Below, piece after piece: positions 40,270 through 53,155 of a DNA stretch of 64,000 nt (positions are counted from its first letter, which is position 1; each line of letters opens with the position of its first letter). The stretch covers positions 310,001 to 374,000 of the forward strand of contig CM063261.1 of NCBI GenBank assembly GCA_032158295.1, given 5' to 3'. Below the pieces are notes generated by a model that was given only the letters and a program-made list of their open reading frames with translations, searched no databases and was not told the DNA's origin. This DNA comes from Pycnopodia helianthoides (taxonomy: Eukaryota > Echinodermata > Asteroidea > Forcipulatida > Asteriidae). The translations under genes were made by a program, and so were the position numbers.

Positions 40270-43200
40270 CCATGTTGTGTGTATGCCGTATCTTATCCGT
40301 CCCATGGTTCACGGTCAGTAAATCCAATAAAAGTAGAACTAATCCTCATTATATTTTACCTGATACTCGGCAACTAGACATGTTTCCCTTGCCTCGCAAC
40401 GGCTCTAAATCAGTCAGCTTCAGCATTCCGATCTCGTCCATAGCAGGAACAAACGTCGCTGCTACTGCCTCCTTACCAAGCTGCATTATTCAAACGTTTA
40501 AATGCAGCGATCAAACTTCCTAATGACAACTCAGTATGAGAGGTGGGAAGTTGGAGGAAGAACTCGGATAGAATCTTAGTTCCCACAGACGGTATTAACT
40601 CCCGATTATATATTTACCACCTCCGCAGCATGCAACCTTCTTACACCTCGTGAGAACTTTCTCTCCTCTGGGCCGTAGGTGCATCATACAGGTGATTATT
40701 GCACCATGGATATCATTTTTTATTCTTCTTTCTAAAGAACGCCAGAAGAATTGGGAAATGTTCTGCTCACGGCCGTTTCGGTTGGTGGTCCTTTCGGGAC
40801 CCCAGCGACCATTGTTACGCATTGAAGACCAAAGATACAATGGGTATAAAAAAGTGCTCGTTTGGTGTGTCATCTTCTATTCACAAACTTTTGTTAGATA
40901 ATTTGTTCCGATTTCAGAAAATAACCTGCATATATAATCAAAATGTTGATCAAATAAGATCCAAGTTTTCCCGTTAAGACTAAAGTTGTATAACAACAAA
41001 TGTGTCAGTGCTTTTTGTTTTATTTTCGTTGTATTTTGTATAATGTGGGTTCAATGATAATCAGCATTGCTGTATGGGTCGACCCGTTTAAAGCTGGTTT
41101 CATTAAAAAATAAATAACACTTTCTCAAAACGATTGTGATAGATTCCTTTTCTACTTCCACATCCTTTATGTTATTAAGTTCTTTATGCTAAAGCATATT
41201 CTGCTCACCTACGACGCTTTCTAGTCGGAAAAAACCCTGACAAATTAAAATTTATTGATTGATTGATTGCCTAATCAGCCTCAAAGAGCAGACAATGAAC
41301 ATGCCTGCAACTTTTTAATGGAATAAGTCATGAATAAAACAATTTTTTAAATGGAAATTTTTATTTTGTATTTAGTATCATTGACCAAGAAAAAATGACC
41401 TCTCCGCAGAAGGAAAACAAAAAACAGAATAAATTATGTTTTCTAGGCCGATTTCAACAAAAATCCATCAATTTGTAGTATTACACCCGGCTCATTCAAT
41501 GTTTTTCCAGTTAAATCAGCATACAATAGTCAAAATGAGTAGATCGGTTTCAACAGTTTAGCATTCACTGGTCAAATACGATCGTTCAAATGAATAATGC
41601 TACCCATTCAATTTCATCAACTGTAAATAGGCATGCATTCAACTGAAGAATGGTAGAATAAATAAAATAGAAGGAATATATGAAATAGAATGACTGAATA
41701 TAAAACCTGAATGTGTAGAAAGAAATCACATGGGCACTAAAGCCAAATTGAATGCAACAGTAGCTAAAACGAAAACCTACTGAACTCGCGGGGAAAACAT
41801 ACGTGTATTTGATTGCGTGTTCATGAAACTGTAATTATTTGAGCTGAAATTGACTGCGATTGCCTATTCTAGCAACACAAAACAAAATAGGAATAATTAT
41901 AAAGTAAAAACATACTTTGTTCTAAAAAAAGTATGCCTGGGTTATGTTGAAAAACAATAACTGTCTTCTACAGCAATCATGCCCACATGGAGTTTAATTC
42001 ATAAAAAAATCTCCGATGAAATTTCCCTCAGGTTTTGGACCAGAAATATAAAGGTCTGGAATCTTGAAGTGTGTGAGCAATGTCGGTGATGACAGACAAC
42101 CGGTAGTAGCGACCGTGCTAGTCCCGTAACCTAACCACGGCCGACACGCTCAACAATTACAGCTTGTCGATCCAGAACACAACACAATCATGGCTCTATA
42201 GAACCCAACAGAAGAAACCCTGTGCTGGAATGGAGACAATTTACCAACCGATTTCCCAAGTAATTGAGAGCAAAAGAATGGCTTCCCAGTCCTCTATGTA
42301 CAAAATAAATACCACACGCTGGTGGCTCACACATAACGGTAGAATAGCAAGAGAAAGGCACCCAACCAGGCGTGGCCTTGCTGGTAGGTCCGAGGGGGGC
42401 TTCGGTGAGAAACACGGGGCGAGGTCATCTCCAATTCTTGCTGGAATAACCCCCGGTAAACGGTCGCAACCAATGAGTACAATGCCACTAATTGGATAGG
42501 TGTGAACGGGGATTTTCGGATTTGAAGACGGCGAATGACAATTTATTATTGTTATGATACATTGAAAAACAAATAGTGCAACCTGCATTTACTCCTCACC
42601 CTAAACTCTGCACCAATTTAAGACCAACAATTATTGTTTCTAGAAGTATTACATATGATTGTGATTACTATTGTTTTCATTTATTAATTTCACTTTAAAA
42701 AAACATCAACAAAAGTACAAAAACTATAGATTTCCAGACTTTTCAAGCCTGACATAGAATTTGTTAAAGCTTTTGAAAAAGCCCCTTTCCACAAATATAA
42801 CTACATATCAAATCTTAGTTAGGTAAAATTGCACTATTTATGTACTAGAACAATTAGACAGAAAAACTGACAGTTAGAAAGGACACACTGTGGACAGTGA
42901 CTACTGAAGGATCAAAGAAAAAGCAAACGTAACTGGTCACCTCCAAGAACCAACAAGCAGAACATACATCAGTAAGGCATTACCAATGATATACCTTATC
43001 TTGATTCAAAGGAAATATTTATGTAGAAAGAAGCACCATACTCAACATTGATAACAGGAAGTAACTATTACTAGTAAACTTGCAGCTACAACTAGTGAAC
43101 ATTGTGTACAAGCTTTGCTTCAATAGATCATTCTACAGTATCACATTTACTTTATTCTCGATCTTTATATTATTCCATTTACATATTTAACTTTCGGTGA

Positions 43201-45755
43201 TTTTACTTTCTCGTCGAGCTCCACGATTCAAGACTAACAAAATGATTACGGGACCAAAAATATACTCCGTTATAGTTGTTAAAAACATGATTGGTAATTA
43301 TCTTGGGGGGGCGTGAGAGAAAGAGAGCGAGCGAGCCAAAAAAGTATGATTAATTTCAATCTAAAAGCTCACCCTTTATGAAGTTCATATCAGTTCATTA
43401 AACTACCGTCCAATTCAAGAAAATCACATTTGCAGACCTAACAAAACTGCTGTTGATTATTTCGAATACAACAAATCGAACTAAACATGGGAGCAATCCC
43501 TGACTGAACATACACCGTTTCATGTTTGCTGTCACCAAAAGCTTGAGCATCGAATTGGATGAAATCTCAAAAGATTGGGTGAAGTGTGCTTCTTGAAAAC
43601 TAATGAAAGACCGGGAGTTAACTATCTCTTCCATAAAATAATAGAATTCCCTCTAAAAGATTTTCATACTGACACAGAACAAACTCATCACATGATGCTC
43701 TGTCGGTTCAACTTTCTTAAAATTTTAAGTTAACCTCCATCTTTCCAAACAAAAATATTTTCTTTAAGTTAAAAATGTTGAAAGATTTATTGGTGGTGAA
43801 ATTTCTACAAATCCTTGTCAATAATAACCAGATTTTGTCTAGGTTTAAAAGATTCGCAGATGTAACTGCACCTGAAGCAGCCAAGTGTTACGTAGTTTAT
43901 CACAGTAATAATAATTCTTTAAATCCAAGTCAAAACCATGTCCATCTTTTTTCGTGATTTAAAAGCTTCAACTGTCGAAAACTTGTGAATCCCTTTCAGT
44001 CCGAGAGCTATGAGATCTGGATTGTGTTGGCCACGTCGTCTGATAAGTCGGACGGGTTAATCCGCCGAAATCGCCCCGGTCCTGTCCCAGGCTTAGCCCT
44101 GGCTTAGCCCGGTCGGTGCCACACCATCCTTGGTAAAATCTTATCTGAATAAAAAGCTCTTATTCACGTAAATTTAATCCCTTGCGGTTTTCTAAATTGC
44201 CCACTACAGAAGTTATGTTGTGTAGAGTTGGTGGCAGGAACCACCCCTTGCAGACGACATTTCCCGTATCATACTTACAAGTGTCAATTTTTGCCGCCAC
44301 AATAGTTCTGCGTTCAATCAAAGTCCAGTTTTGTTGACGGTTTATTTTGTTTTCTGATAAGTCACAACTAACTACTACTTTGTTCTCTGGTTGGAGGCAG
44401 TTACTGACAATATTATTATTTTTACAATTTTATTTTTTTGATTTAAAATGGTTTATTCACACACACAAAACCGACTTGAAGCCAGAGGCCGAATTCAGGC
44501 ATTTGAATAATTATTACTTTAAAACTTTGTTGGAAATAAAAAACTTGGGGGAAAGAATTAATTAGGCCCTAAATGAAATACAGCTAAAGGCTGTTGGGTT
44601 GGAAGTATGTAACATCCCCCAAAATAGAGAATATTTTTGTCTGTCTTGTAAACGAAGGGGAGATAAATTACTTTTGGTAATGACTAGGATGAGGAGCTAT
44701 TGTAGAAATGCTGAACACATCTCAGCGTCTCAATTACACACCATGGAAGGGTTCCTACAATGCTGTACAAAGGGAAGTATAGTCGACAAGTGACAGCCGT
44801 GCTCAGTTTCCAAACAAACTACTTCACCTATAACTTGACTGTTCATACATAATTATAGCCATGCTCAAAAACCAACAAATCTTGTATTTGAAGAAGAAGG
44901 GACTCTATGTAGATAGATTACTCTCAAGGCTTCAAACAGGGTGTTCATTTCTAACTGAAGACGAGAAGAGCCAAACCAGCCAAAACGTCGAGAGATTGAT
45001 CGCACTACCCGCTCTTATTGGAACCGCAGCTTATTAACAGATAATAAGAATATTATTATGCGTTAATAACTCTGGTTGTATAAAAAACGGTTTCTTCTAA
45101 TCTTTACTTCCAGCCTACGGCAAGCTTCAAAACTCACTCAAAAACCTTCGATAGTCGTTGAGCATGACCTTCAAATCTGTGTTTTGGGTGTTTTTTATGG
45201 GGGGGTCCGTTTTCACGTAACTGCGATCCATTAGTAACACGATACATAATTCGCCTGAGGGTAAAACGGATGTTATGGTAACTATCACAAAATTGTTTAC
45301 AATAATCGTCGGTGTTTGTTGTTTACCATTTTTTTGTTCCTGCTAACATTGACAGATCAAAATTGGGGAGTGTTAAGACTGAGAGGGAACTGACAGTAGA
45401 TATGGTTCCCATCACAGTTATTGAAAACAACTCTAAATTACTGATAGATTGCTGTTCTCATCGTGTGATCTGGTGTTTCCGATCCCACGTCGGGATTGAG
45501 TCCAACTTCTATGAAGGCTCTTCCTGACGAACTCAAACTGGTTTTTCTTTGTTGTGTGTTGTGGTGGTAGAGGTTGGAGTTGTACCACCCTGCTGCCCAC
45601 ACACACAATGAGTGGAGATACATCCAAAGACCCAATGAAAGGGAATTAAGAACACATAGATGAACAACCCAAGGTACAAGAATTATTCAGTTAGTAGATT
45701 TTTACCAACCCACTATGGCGATTGTCTTATTCTGAAAACTGTTACCCAGAATGTG
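40270..45755. other. Intronic/intergenic stretch, no gene seen
   Basis: AT-rich sequence between the 40-kb SINE and the 45.8-kb MITE. Short open frames (for example 42164-42499 plus and 42241-42588 minus) overlap each other antisense in a GC-richer patch at 42.1-42.5 kb, have no recognisable domain and lack splice context. No RNA gene or tandem array was identified. Confidence 0.4.
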
Positions 45756-45758
45756 TAA

Positions 45759-46146
45759 AGGCACAGTAACACGTTTGGTAATGACTCTCAAAATTAATGG
45801 CAAAAAAACTGACTTGGTAAGAAGTACAGCAGCCTTGGGCAGTATGAATGCATTTTGAGAAACTTTTAACTTCGAAGTACTACGGTTATGGAAAATATAT
45901 TACTTTTTATTCCCCAAAAATTGAATCTGAGAAGCGTTTCTGTCAGAAACGCTCTTCAAACTGTGTAATCCTATGGGGAATATTCTTCCTGCGTGGAAAT
46001 ATTCGCTCCGGTTTTTCGGTGATATCTCAAAAACGCGACCGCCTTTTGAAGTGAAATTTTCACAGGTTGATTTTATCGTGTGTACCTACATTTGTATAGG
46101 ATTAACACAATCAGTAGGCTCCAATTACCGAACGTGTACTGTACCT
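45759..46146. mobile_element. ~390-bp TTAA-type MITE
   Basis: The left end AGGCACAGTAACACGTTTGG is mirrored by the right end, whose complement reads AGGTACAGTACACGTTCGG; the right flank is TTAA and the left GTAA. Inside, AAGCGTTTCTGTCAGAAACG forms a short hairpin and TTTTCACAGGTT precedes the right end. Layout and ends resemble the two 375-385-bp elements at 50.7 and 51.8 kb, so the three are probably related TTAA-targeting (piggyBac-like) MITEs. No transposase is encoded. Confidence 0.75.
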
Positions 46147-47389
46147 TTAAGACATCTCATCACATTGATACCAAAGCTGATGTTTCTGTTGTCTTCACTT
46201 TAATGCAATAGATTTTGGCATGGAGCGTCAAAAAATGAAACAAAACAACAACAACATCACACACACAACCTTACGGATCTTGTTTATGTGGTCCTGCTAC
46301 TGTTGTTCTATTGTTCCCTTTTCTAAAGAATTACTATGTGGGGGTCCAGGTTGATCAAGAAACACTTTGTGGGGAGCCACTGTTTCATGGTGTAAAAGAC
46401 CCCACGAGGGCCTATCCGTATTAAGCACACACGAGTTTGTAAATGGTGTAAACCGAGGACACCTCTTTGTAATCCCATTGTTTGTTCGAAGTTCCCATTG
46501 TTAAAGTCCTCGGTTTGGATGCGTAGACATGCCCATACACACACCAACACACACCTCTTTTCCTTTCTTTTGATCATCGTTAACAAAAATAGGCCCTAAT
46601 AATAATAAATTCTAACACAAATTATTGGCTAGTTTTTCCGAATTGGCAACATTCGTTTCTTTTGAAAAACAGACAAACATTACATCAAACCAAACGGATA
46701 ATAAAAACTGGGTTTCCGAACTTGCGAACAAGTAAGAAGATTGTCAGTCAGCGTAACGGGGGCATGAAATGTCGCCCTCTATTGGTGAGTTGTGATCTGG
46801 TTGGACACACGATCATGTATTCAACAATGTAAAGAAAGAAACGCAAACACTAAGATACAACGTGTCTGGTACATACAGTTGTTTGCACTCATTTTATCAT
46901 GGCATGCTGAACCTTATACCTAGAAGCAAAAAGAGGGACTTCCGAGAGAGAACATATCCTAGTAATTAATACTAACGCTGATTGGCATGGGGGCTTTGTT
47001 ATACTAAAGAGACGAATGCTGTTATCGCAAAATGTACCCCTTTTGTTATTTTCTTTCCACAGCACAAACAGCCTGGGGTTGCCTAACTGCGCCTGACTGT
47101 AAAAAAAAATAACAATAATAATAATAATAATACAAATTTCATAAAGTAACATTCTACAATTACAATGTAAAGGGTAAAGAGTCATAGATTGATAGTGACT
47201 TCAGACTCATTGAACCGAACTTACTGTTGTAGTTGTTACACGTAGACATGTAACATTCCTATTGGCCTCAACTTTGCTTGTAAACTTGCTTTAGACTGTC
47301 GTTCAGTCATGATTACGGTTTGTGCCTGGAAAGTTTTAAGCAGAGTGTTATGAATACTTAAGCTTTGTCGATAATAATTTTTAAAAGAC

Positions 47390-47610
47390 ACTGCGTTGTT
47401 GAGCGCTTGTCTCTCACCACTGTGGTCCAGGTTCGATTCCTGGCTAAGACCACGATGTTAGTAGAGTTGCATATTGGTTCTCTACTGTGCCATGACGGTT
47501 TGTTTCCAGTGTACGAACTGTGGCTACCCTCAGAACAATCAATTATCTCAATCAGTGAATTATTGTTGTCCCCCAATTCAATTCTCGGCTTACTAGTCAT
47601 TTGACCCAAA
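47390..47610 (+). mobile_element. SINE, family A, partial or diverged
   Basis: GAGCGCTTGTCTCTCACCAC, B box CAGGTTCGATTCC, and GAGTTGCATATTGGTTCTCT align with the minus-strand copy at 40.0-40.27 kb. The body after about 47500 is diverged. Confidence 0.65.
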
Positions 47611-47669
47611 CTGCGTAAACACTACACAATAGAAACAAAATGTATGTATACTTCCAAACAAGAAAGCAC

Positions 47670-47830
47670 TTCAGTACCTCTACTTTTCACCTCCTTGGAC
47701 CCGGTTCGAATCCCATCTCAGAATTGGGTCAGTCCCTTTCTCTAACCATCGGATTCTCCCTCCAACTTTTACAACCGAACATTTCTACGGAGAAAGTCCT
47801 CTTCAGATATTTCGAGCTAGTCGTTTTCTG
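47670..47830 (+). mobile_element. SINE, family B, partial
   Basis: TTTTCACCTCCTTGGACCCG, B box GGTTCGAATCCCA, TTGGGTCAGTCCCTTTC and a TTCTCCCTCC body follow the family B order seen at 55.5 kb. It lies immediately after a family A copy, so two SINEs sit in tandem. Confidence 0.5.
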
Positions 47831-48952
47831 ACGACTGCTAGGCTACATTGTCATGCAGATATCAATAAATATAAAAACAAATTGATCTTTAATCAGGCAT
47901 ACGGATTTCAATTAAGACTAAGAGAAGGCCCTCCATGCATTAAGCTTTCAGCTCAAATTTACGAGAATGGGTACTTTATCCGTGAAATTAAATTATTTTA
48001 AAAGACATTAGGTATCCGAGACTGGTTTGAAATTGTAATGGTATACCAGTAAGAATCGAAATGAGCATGTTACGCTTGACTGATTATCTATCCCATTGTC
48101 AGGGTAGTAATGCAGGTGCCCTTTGTGTAATGAACATGTAGCGTTATATGCGTGGGAATTTATAAAGAAGAAAACAAAATTGTGTGAAGTCAACAATTTC
48201 CTATAATTGTAGATCAGACCATATTTTTGGCTAACACTTTTAAAAATTGGTTCAGAAATCAGAGTTGAGATAAAAAGGTACTCTTTTTACCAATTGTTGT
48301 CATCAATTTGTTTTTCTTAGACCGAATTTTGACAAATGATGCTGATTCAAAACGAAAGCATACACACAATTTCGCATAATTATTGCAAAGGACAGTGCGC
48401 AATATATATGAACATGCAAAAGTGTGTGTACATGACTGATAGATTGGAGATAACGTCGGGATCCACAATAACTACTTTGGTAGTTTTGGTTTACTTTATT
48501 TTACTTTATTTTATTTTTTTTCACCCCGTGCCATTCATTGTAATGAACACTTGTAGGTTATTCATTTGATAAAATAAGCTATTTCAATATTTCAATCGGC
48601 TAAAAGTTGGACTAAGCATATTGACCTCAATCATTGGTGTAGAAATTCACTCACATCCTCTAGTTTCAATAAACATACTATCCAACCAACTTGAGAAATA
48701 AAGGGTGAGGGAGGGGAAACAACTCTTCAATCATTTAGCAATATGTTTTTTTTTTAAAGAATGTTGGTGAATAGTTTGTGGCCTTTTCGATTTGCAAGTC
48801 AAAGCAAGAAATCGAGGGTTGCGAAGTTTCTTTCCTCTCCGTAATTAGACGGAATATTAACTTGGAAATAGTCAGACTTTTGGAAAACTTCATGTAAGCT
48901 ATTTGCTGATCATGTTTTATCCAATTTGTTTTTCTGTTTTGGGGAGTTTTGC

Positions 48953-48967
48953 CCCCCCCCCCCCCCC
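48953..48967 (+). repeat. Poly-C run
   Basis: About 15 C in a row followed by GTTTCGG, with a T-rich run and a second homopolymer (G8) at about 49310 and TG/G runs at 49500-49520. These are slippage-prone sites. Confidence 0.8.
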
Positions 48968-49815
48968 GTTTCGGATCGTTGTAATTTTTGTGTGGTGTCG
49001 TAATTTTCATTTTGTTCAGGTCCAGGTTAGTCATTTTCTTTTGTATTTATTGTTTATTTAGTCATTTACTTGCTTATTTGTTTATTATATTTGTAATGCT
49101 ATTTATTTATTTGTTAATCAATTCATTTATGATGTTAAAATTGCCAATTTGTAGATATTGTTTCCATTTTACTTGGATGTTACCTTTTCAATTTTGTTAT
49201 GACTTTACAAATATACGTGTAAATTCACTAACACTGTCTCATTGAAATTACACTAAGAGAAATTATTATTATTTATATATTATGGGTTTTGTTCTCTCTT
49301 TTTTTGGGGGGGGGTCCTGTTTTGTTAATTATTGTTGGGGAATGGAGTCCAAATGTCATGAAGTCTATTTTCAAACCTAATTTTAAGATTCACCTTAGTA
49401 GCCTTGTCAGACATTAGCAATTTAAAACCCAATTAATTGCCATATGGTCAGTAATTTGAAGAATTCATTGTAAAGTATGATATATTTTTTCCCTTTTGTG
49501 TGTGTGTGTGTGGGGGGGGGGTAACTTCATTTCAGTCTTTGGGTCTCTGCAGGTGGAATCAAATTAATTTCTGCATTTATTCACACACGAAGACTTATTC
49601 GGCTTAGTTTTATGGTCGGAATTGCAATTGGAAAGGACACGTTCAAGCCGCTGGGAATTGGGGCATAGTACAATTTGATTACAGTGAATAGAAATAAAAA
49701 TTATTTGAATATAGACTGTAAAATCGAGGTAATTTCATTTCCAAAAACTGGCCTTTTGAAGACTGCAAAATGTGGAAGTGAAAAAATGATAACAGAGGAA
49801 AGGGCTTAAACTTAC

Positions 49816-50307
49816 CTGTTCTCTTTTTCATTTTGATTTTAGAAAGATCTGTATACTGGCCGCTAGCCTTTCCACCGTGAATGTGTTGAACCGGTTGTTT
49901 CCCACCGTGTACCTCCAATGGGCTCGCCACGGTCCTACCAACTTCAAGCTCTTCTGGGCTGCTTGGTTTGTCTTCAATTAGGGCCGCTCCGCAGCTCGAT
50001 TGAGGGCGCGGTGCTACTCCCTCGGACGACACCGGACCGCTTGGCATCCAGCGTGGGGAGGAGCCGCACCCCACAGAGTGTTTGTCGTTGTTTCCCCCGG
50101 GTAGTGGAATGCTTCTTGGTAGTTGTGTTTGGGGGGCCCGGGTTACTTAGTTTTAAGCACCTCTCAGCGTTTGGTGAACCCTTTGGTGACGGGAGATTTT
50201 TCATTCCATAAAGACTGTAAGTAAGGTTCATCTGGTCTGGAGTCAGTCCGTGTACCTTGGGCTCTGAATGATCCATGGACGAATCGGCAAGTCGAAACAT
50301 TCTTCTC
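49816..50307 (-). CDS. pitx: pitx distal alternative first coding exon
   Basis: Closed by a perfect donor (ACAG followed by GTAAGT) in phase 1, exactly the phase needed by the shared exon at 29383. The terminal frame is open from 50146. Its first ATG is at 50047, giving 77 codons (MPSGPVSSEGVAPRP to KIKMKKRT), for a product of about 325 aa. A second frame, offset by one base, runs from ATG 50300 or 50276 (MDHSEPKVHGL...) to a stop at 49974 and looks equally protein-like. One net base difference in the overlap, which has a G6 and a C5 run, would join them. Upstream, TTATTAATTTTTTTTAG ending at 50308 is a strong branch-point/acceptor, so this is probably an internal exon preceded by a 5' exon. 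The N-terminal sequence is not recognised. Confidence 0.65.
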
Positions 50308-50721
50308 CTAAAAAAAATTAATAATAAAATACAAATTTACAATCTGCTGATCAAGGCGGTTGATGTTGAATACGAAGCTAACAATTGCAGACGACTACAG
50401 AACAACGCCCGTTTATTGGTAAAGGATTTGAAAGCAATCAACTTAATGATCGGTTACACCCCTATGTTTCGACATCCCTGATGATTTTTCCTAACCCTAT
50501 ACTTGTAACCCTTTTTGTGATCTACAGATCACGGGGTCGATCCAAACATAGAGTTTTCGGAACATGGGGTTGCCAGAACATTGTGGAGTCGAAACATAGA
50601 GCTATCATTTAAGGATCCATAGAGTACACGGTTCAAATACAACCAAATCATCTGGTTAAAGTTTACAACGAATATTTTCAATTTACTAGTCCAGGGTTCG
50701 TATGTAGCCAATGCTTTTTAA

Positions 50722-51096
50722 AGGAACATTATAAAATTGGTTTTTTGCTAACAAAACAGTTGCTGGCAGTGTAATCACTTGATGTAATCCACATATACAT
50801 AAACTGACAAACCTGTAGAAGTTTGAGATCGATCGGCCATCTGGGTCGCGAGAAAATAGTGTAAAACCGATTACACATTTGCATGAATCATATAGGTTCA
50901 ACAAACGGATAAAACGCTCACTGAGCGATAAACTCCAATCGGAAAATTAGTTTATTCATTTCTCATCAAATATGGCATTTCAGACAGAAATATTTCAAGG
51001 GATGTTTTCTACTATCATCATCATTAGACCGTGTAAGTTTTATGTAAATCTGTGATCAAAAGTATATTTTACAATTACCAATTCTGTAATGTTCCT
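50722..51096 (+). mobile_element. TTAA-flanked MITE, copy 1 (375 bp)
   Basis: Flanked by TTAA at 50718-50721 and 51097-51100. The ends AGGAACATTATAAAATTGGT and ACCAATTCTGTAATGTTCCT are inverted repeats. No open frame. TTAA duplication is the hallmark of piggyBac-type transposition, although canonical piggyBac ends start CCC, so the parent transposase is uncertain. It lies 415 bp upstream of the distal pitx exon. Confidence 0.85.
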
Positions 51097-51099
51097 TTA

Positions 51100-51804
51100 A
51101 CTATAAACTGCTCTTAGGATCGAATAAAAACCATTAATACCAAACTCAGTGGTTCCTGGTTCGAATGCAAAAGACATGGAATGACATCAATTGACTTTAG
51201 GTCAGTCGAAGCCCCAATTACAATAACTAGGTTGAAACCTACCAAAATAATCAACTAGATTCGACTGCAGGTAAAAACATCAATTAACTAGGTACGGGTT
51301 CGAATTCTACTTAACACTGCATATATTTAAATACAATAAACAACTGGTCTCGGGTTCGAATTCAACCTAAAGAAGCAAAATAATGTTCACGGTGACACAA
51401 GACGTGGTAAAAGAACGAACCCGAACAGGAAATGGTAAATAAAGAAGCTTCATTTTACTTATAGACAAGTCGACCGCATCAAATCAGCCTTGCGTACCCG
51501 CGTCGTGATTGACATAACCAAAACAACATCACCTTCACCAGTCATAGGGATTACGTCTAATATCAAAGGATTGATTAGACTAGAGAGGCGACTGAAGAGG
51601 TTGGCGAGAGACACGCCCAATTTTGCCATGTAAGCTTGTTTAAAAAGGGAGATTGCTTCGTCATAAGAACTTCAATTATTGATCAAAATCATTCATGGTT
51701 TTTTTTCATCATTTAGTTTTATTTAACTGTAGGCCTATTTTATTAATAAAACTTTCTCTCTCTTTCTATTTAGTAGAGATAAGTTATTCGCATGGCTACT
51801 TAAA
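51100..51804. promoter_or_regulatory. Unique segment between inverted MITEs with GGATTA sites
   Basis: About 700 bp enclosed by two oppositely oriented MITEs. The left half has three degenerate GGTTCGAATT-type B-box phrases (51153, 51298, 51353), remnants of SINE heads. At 51430-51640 a GC-richer part contains GGGATTACG and AAGGATTGATTAG, matching the GGATTA/TAATCC target of K50 homeodomains, and ATTACGTC. Regulatory function is speculative. Confidence 0.25.
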
Positions 51805-52189
51805 GGAACATTACAGAATTGGTAAGAAACAAACTTGTGAAATATACTTTTTGATCACAGATTTACATAAAACTTACACGGTCTAATGATGATGATAGTA
51901 GAAAACATCCCTTTAAATATTTCTGTCTGAAATGCCATATTTGATGAGAAATGAATAAACTAATTTTCCGATTGGAGTTTATCGCTCAGTGAGCGTTTTA
52001 TCCGTTTGTTGAACCTATATGATTTCATGCAAATGTGTAATCGGTTTTTCACTATTTTCTCGCGACCCAGATGGCTGATCGATCTCAAACTTCTACAGGT
52101 TTGTCAGTTTATGTATATGGTGGATTACATAAAGTGCTTACACTGCCAGCAACTGTTTTGTTAGCAAAAACCAATTCTGTAATGTTCCT
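51805..52189 (-). mobile_element. TTAA-flanked MITE, copy 2 (385 bp), inverted
   Basis: Flanked by TTAA at 51801-51804 and 52190-52193. It has the same terminal inverted repeats as copy 1 and its interior is the reverse complement of copy 1, for example GAGTTTATCGCTCAGTGAGC against GCTCACTGAGCGATAAACTC. Identity is high by eye, so both insertions are fairly young or have been homogenised. Confidence 0.85.
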
Positions 52190-52426
52190 TTAAAGATGAT
52201 ATGAAATGTTTTTATTTTAACAACGATTAAGTAATTCACATAAGCAAACTAGTTTACAATAGATACTTCAAGAACATAACAATTATATATCTCTTTACTA
52301 TGGTTTTATTATATATTTTGTTATAGATGGACAGCCCAGCCCCCCCCCCCCAATAGTGTGCAATGACCTCCAATTGTGGACCCTCCTTTGTTCAACTCTT
52401 TTTCGTGACATACGTGGGCCCCATTT

Positions 52427-52705
52427 AATAATAATAATAATAATAATAACTATATTTTATATAGCGCCAAATTACCGAAAGATGCAAGGCGCTTGAGGAA
52501 ACAATAGAGGTATATGAAAGAATTAGGACAAACCAGCTACTGTTTGGGGAAGAGGTGGGTCTTAAGTCCTTTCTTGAAGGATAGAACAGAATTAGTGTTT
52601 CTGATGGAGACAGGCAGAGCATTCCACATTTCATGTGTAATAGCAATTGTCTCTTTTGTTTTAAGTGTTCGGTTTGTCGCTGTAAGTACACTCCATAATT
52701 ATACA
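52427..52705 (-). mobile_element. ATA-tailed dispersed repeat with GCGC hairpin motif
   Basis: An (ATA)n microsatellite is followed by TATATAGCGCCAAATTACCG and CAAGGCGCTTGAGG, then GGGGAAGAGGTGGGTCTTAA and GCATTCCACATTTC. This order (microsatellite, TATATAGCGC, AAGGCGCTTTGAG, AGGTGGGTCTT) is a recurrent dispersed repeat in marine invertebrate genomes, from memory. Short open frames on both strands here are not genes. Confidence 0.55.
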
Positions 52706-53039
52706 CTCAAAAACAATCATGTGGAATTGTTGTTGTCTTTTATTTATTGTTTTTATTTTATTTTTTTAATAAGGCTCACCCGTATTTTTTTTCAGTAAGG
52801 CTCACCCTTTGCAAGCCCCGTTGTTGTAACCATAGTAAAGAGAGATCTAATTTTAAATAACTTTGATCCGGAAGGTGTTAATTACAGATTATCTGACTAC
52901 TAGCAGCCATCCACGTTGCATCACATTAACGAATTACTACCGGTTATTATAGAAACTACGCCCAAAGGCACGTTAGTACGAAGCTTGATGACGCTGGGAT
53001 TCGATTGAACTCTGGTGATATATAGGTAAACAATGATTG

Positions 53040-53155
53040 TAGGATTTTAAACGTTGAATGGTCATCAGGATGTGGGTTCGAATCCCGGTCATGACACTTG
53101 GGTCCTTGAGTAAGACTTATAACTATCGTTGCTTCTCTCCACCCAGCGGTTAAAT
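53040..53155 (+). mobile_element. SINE, family C, partial head and body
   Basis: B box GTGGGTTCGAATCCCGGTCA, then TGACACTTGGGTCCTTGAGT and AAGACTT, match the family C copies. It passes directly into the poly-C-containing repeat at 53160, so the two are fused or nested. A smaller B-box fragment lies at 54180-54230. Confidence 0.65.

Noticed and set aside
42164..42588. 111- and 115-codon antisense frames
   Set aside because: Overlapping on opposite strands in a GC-richer patch without splice context or known motif.
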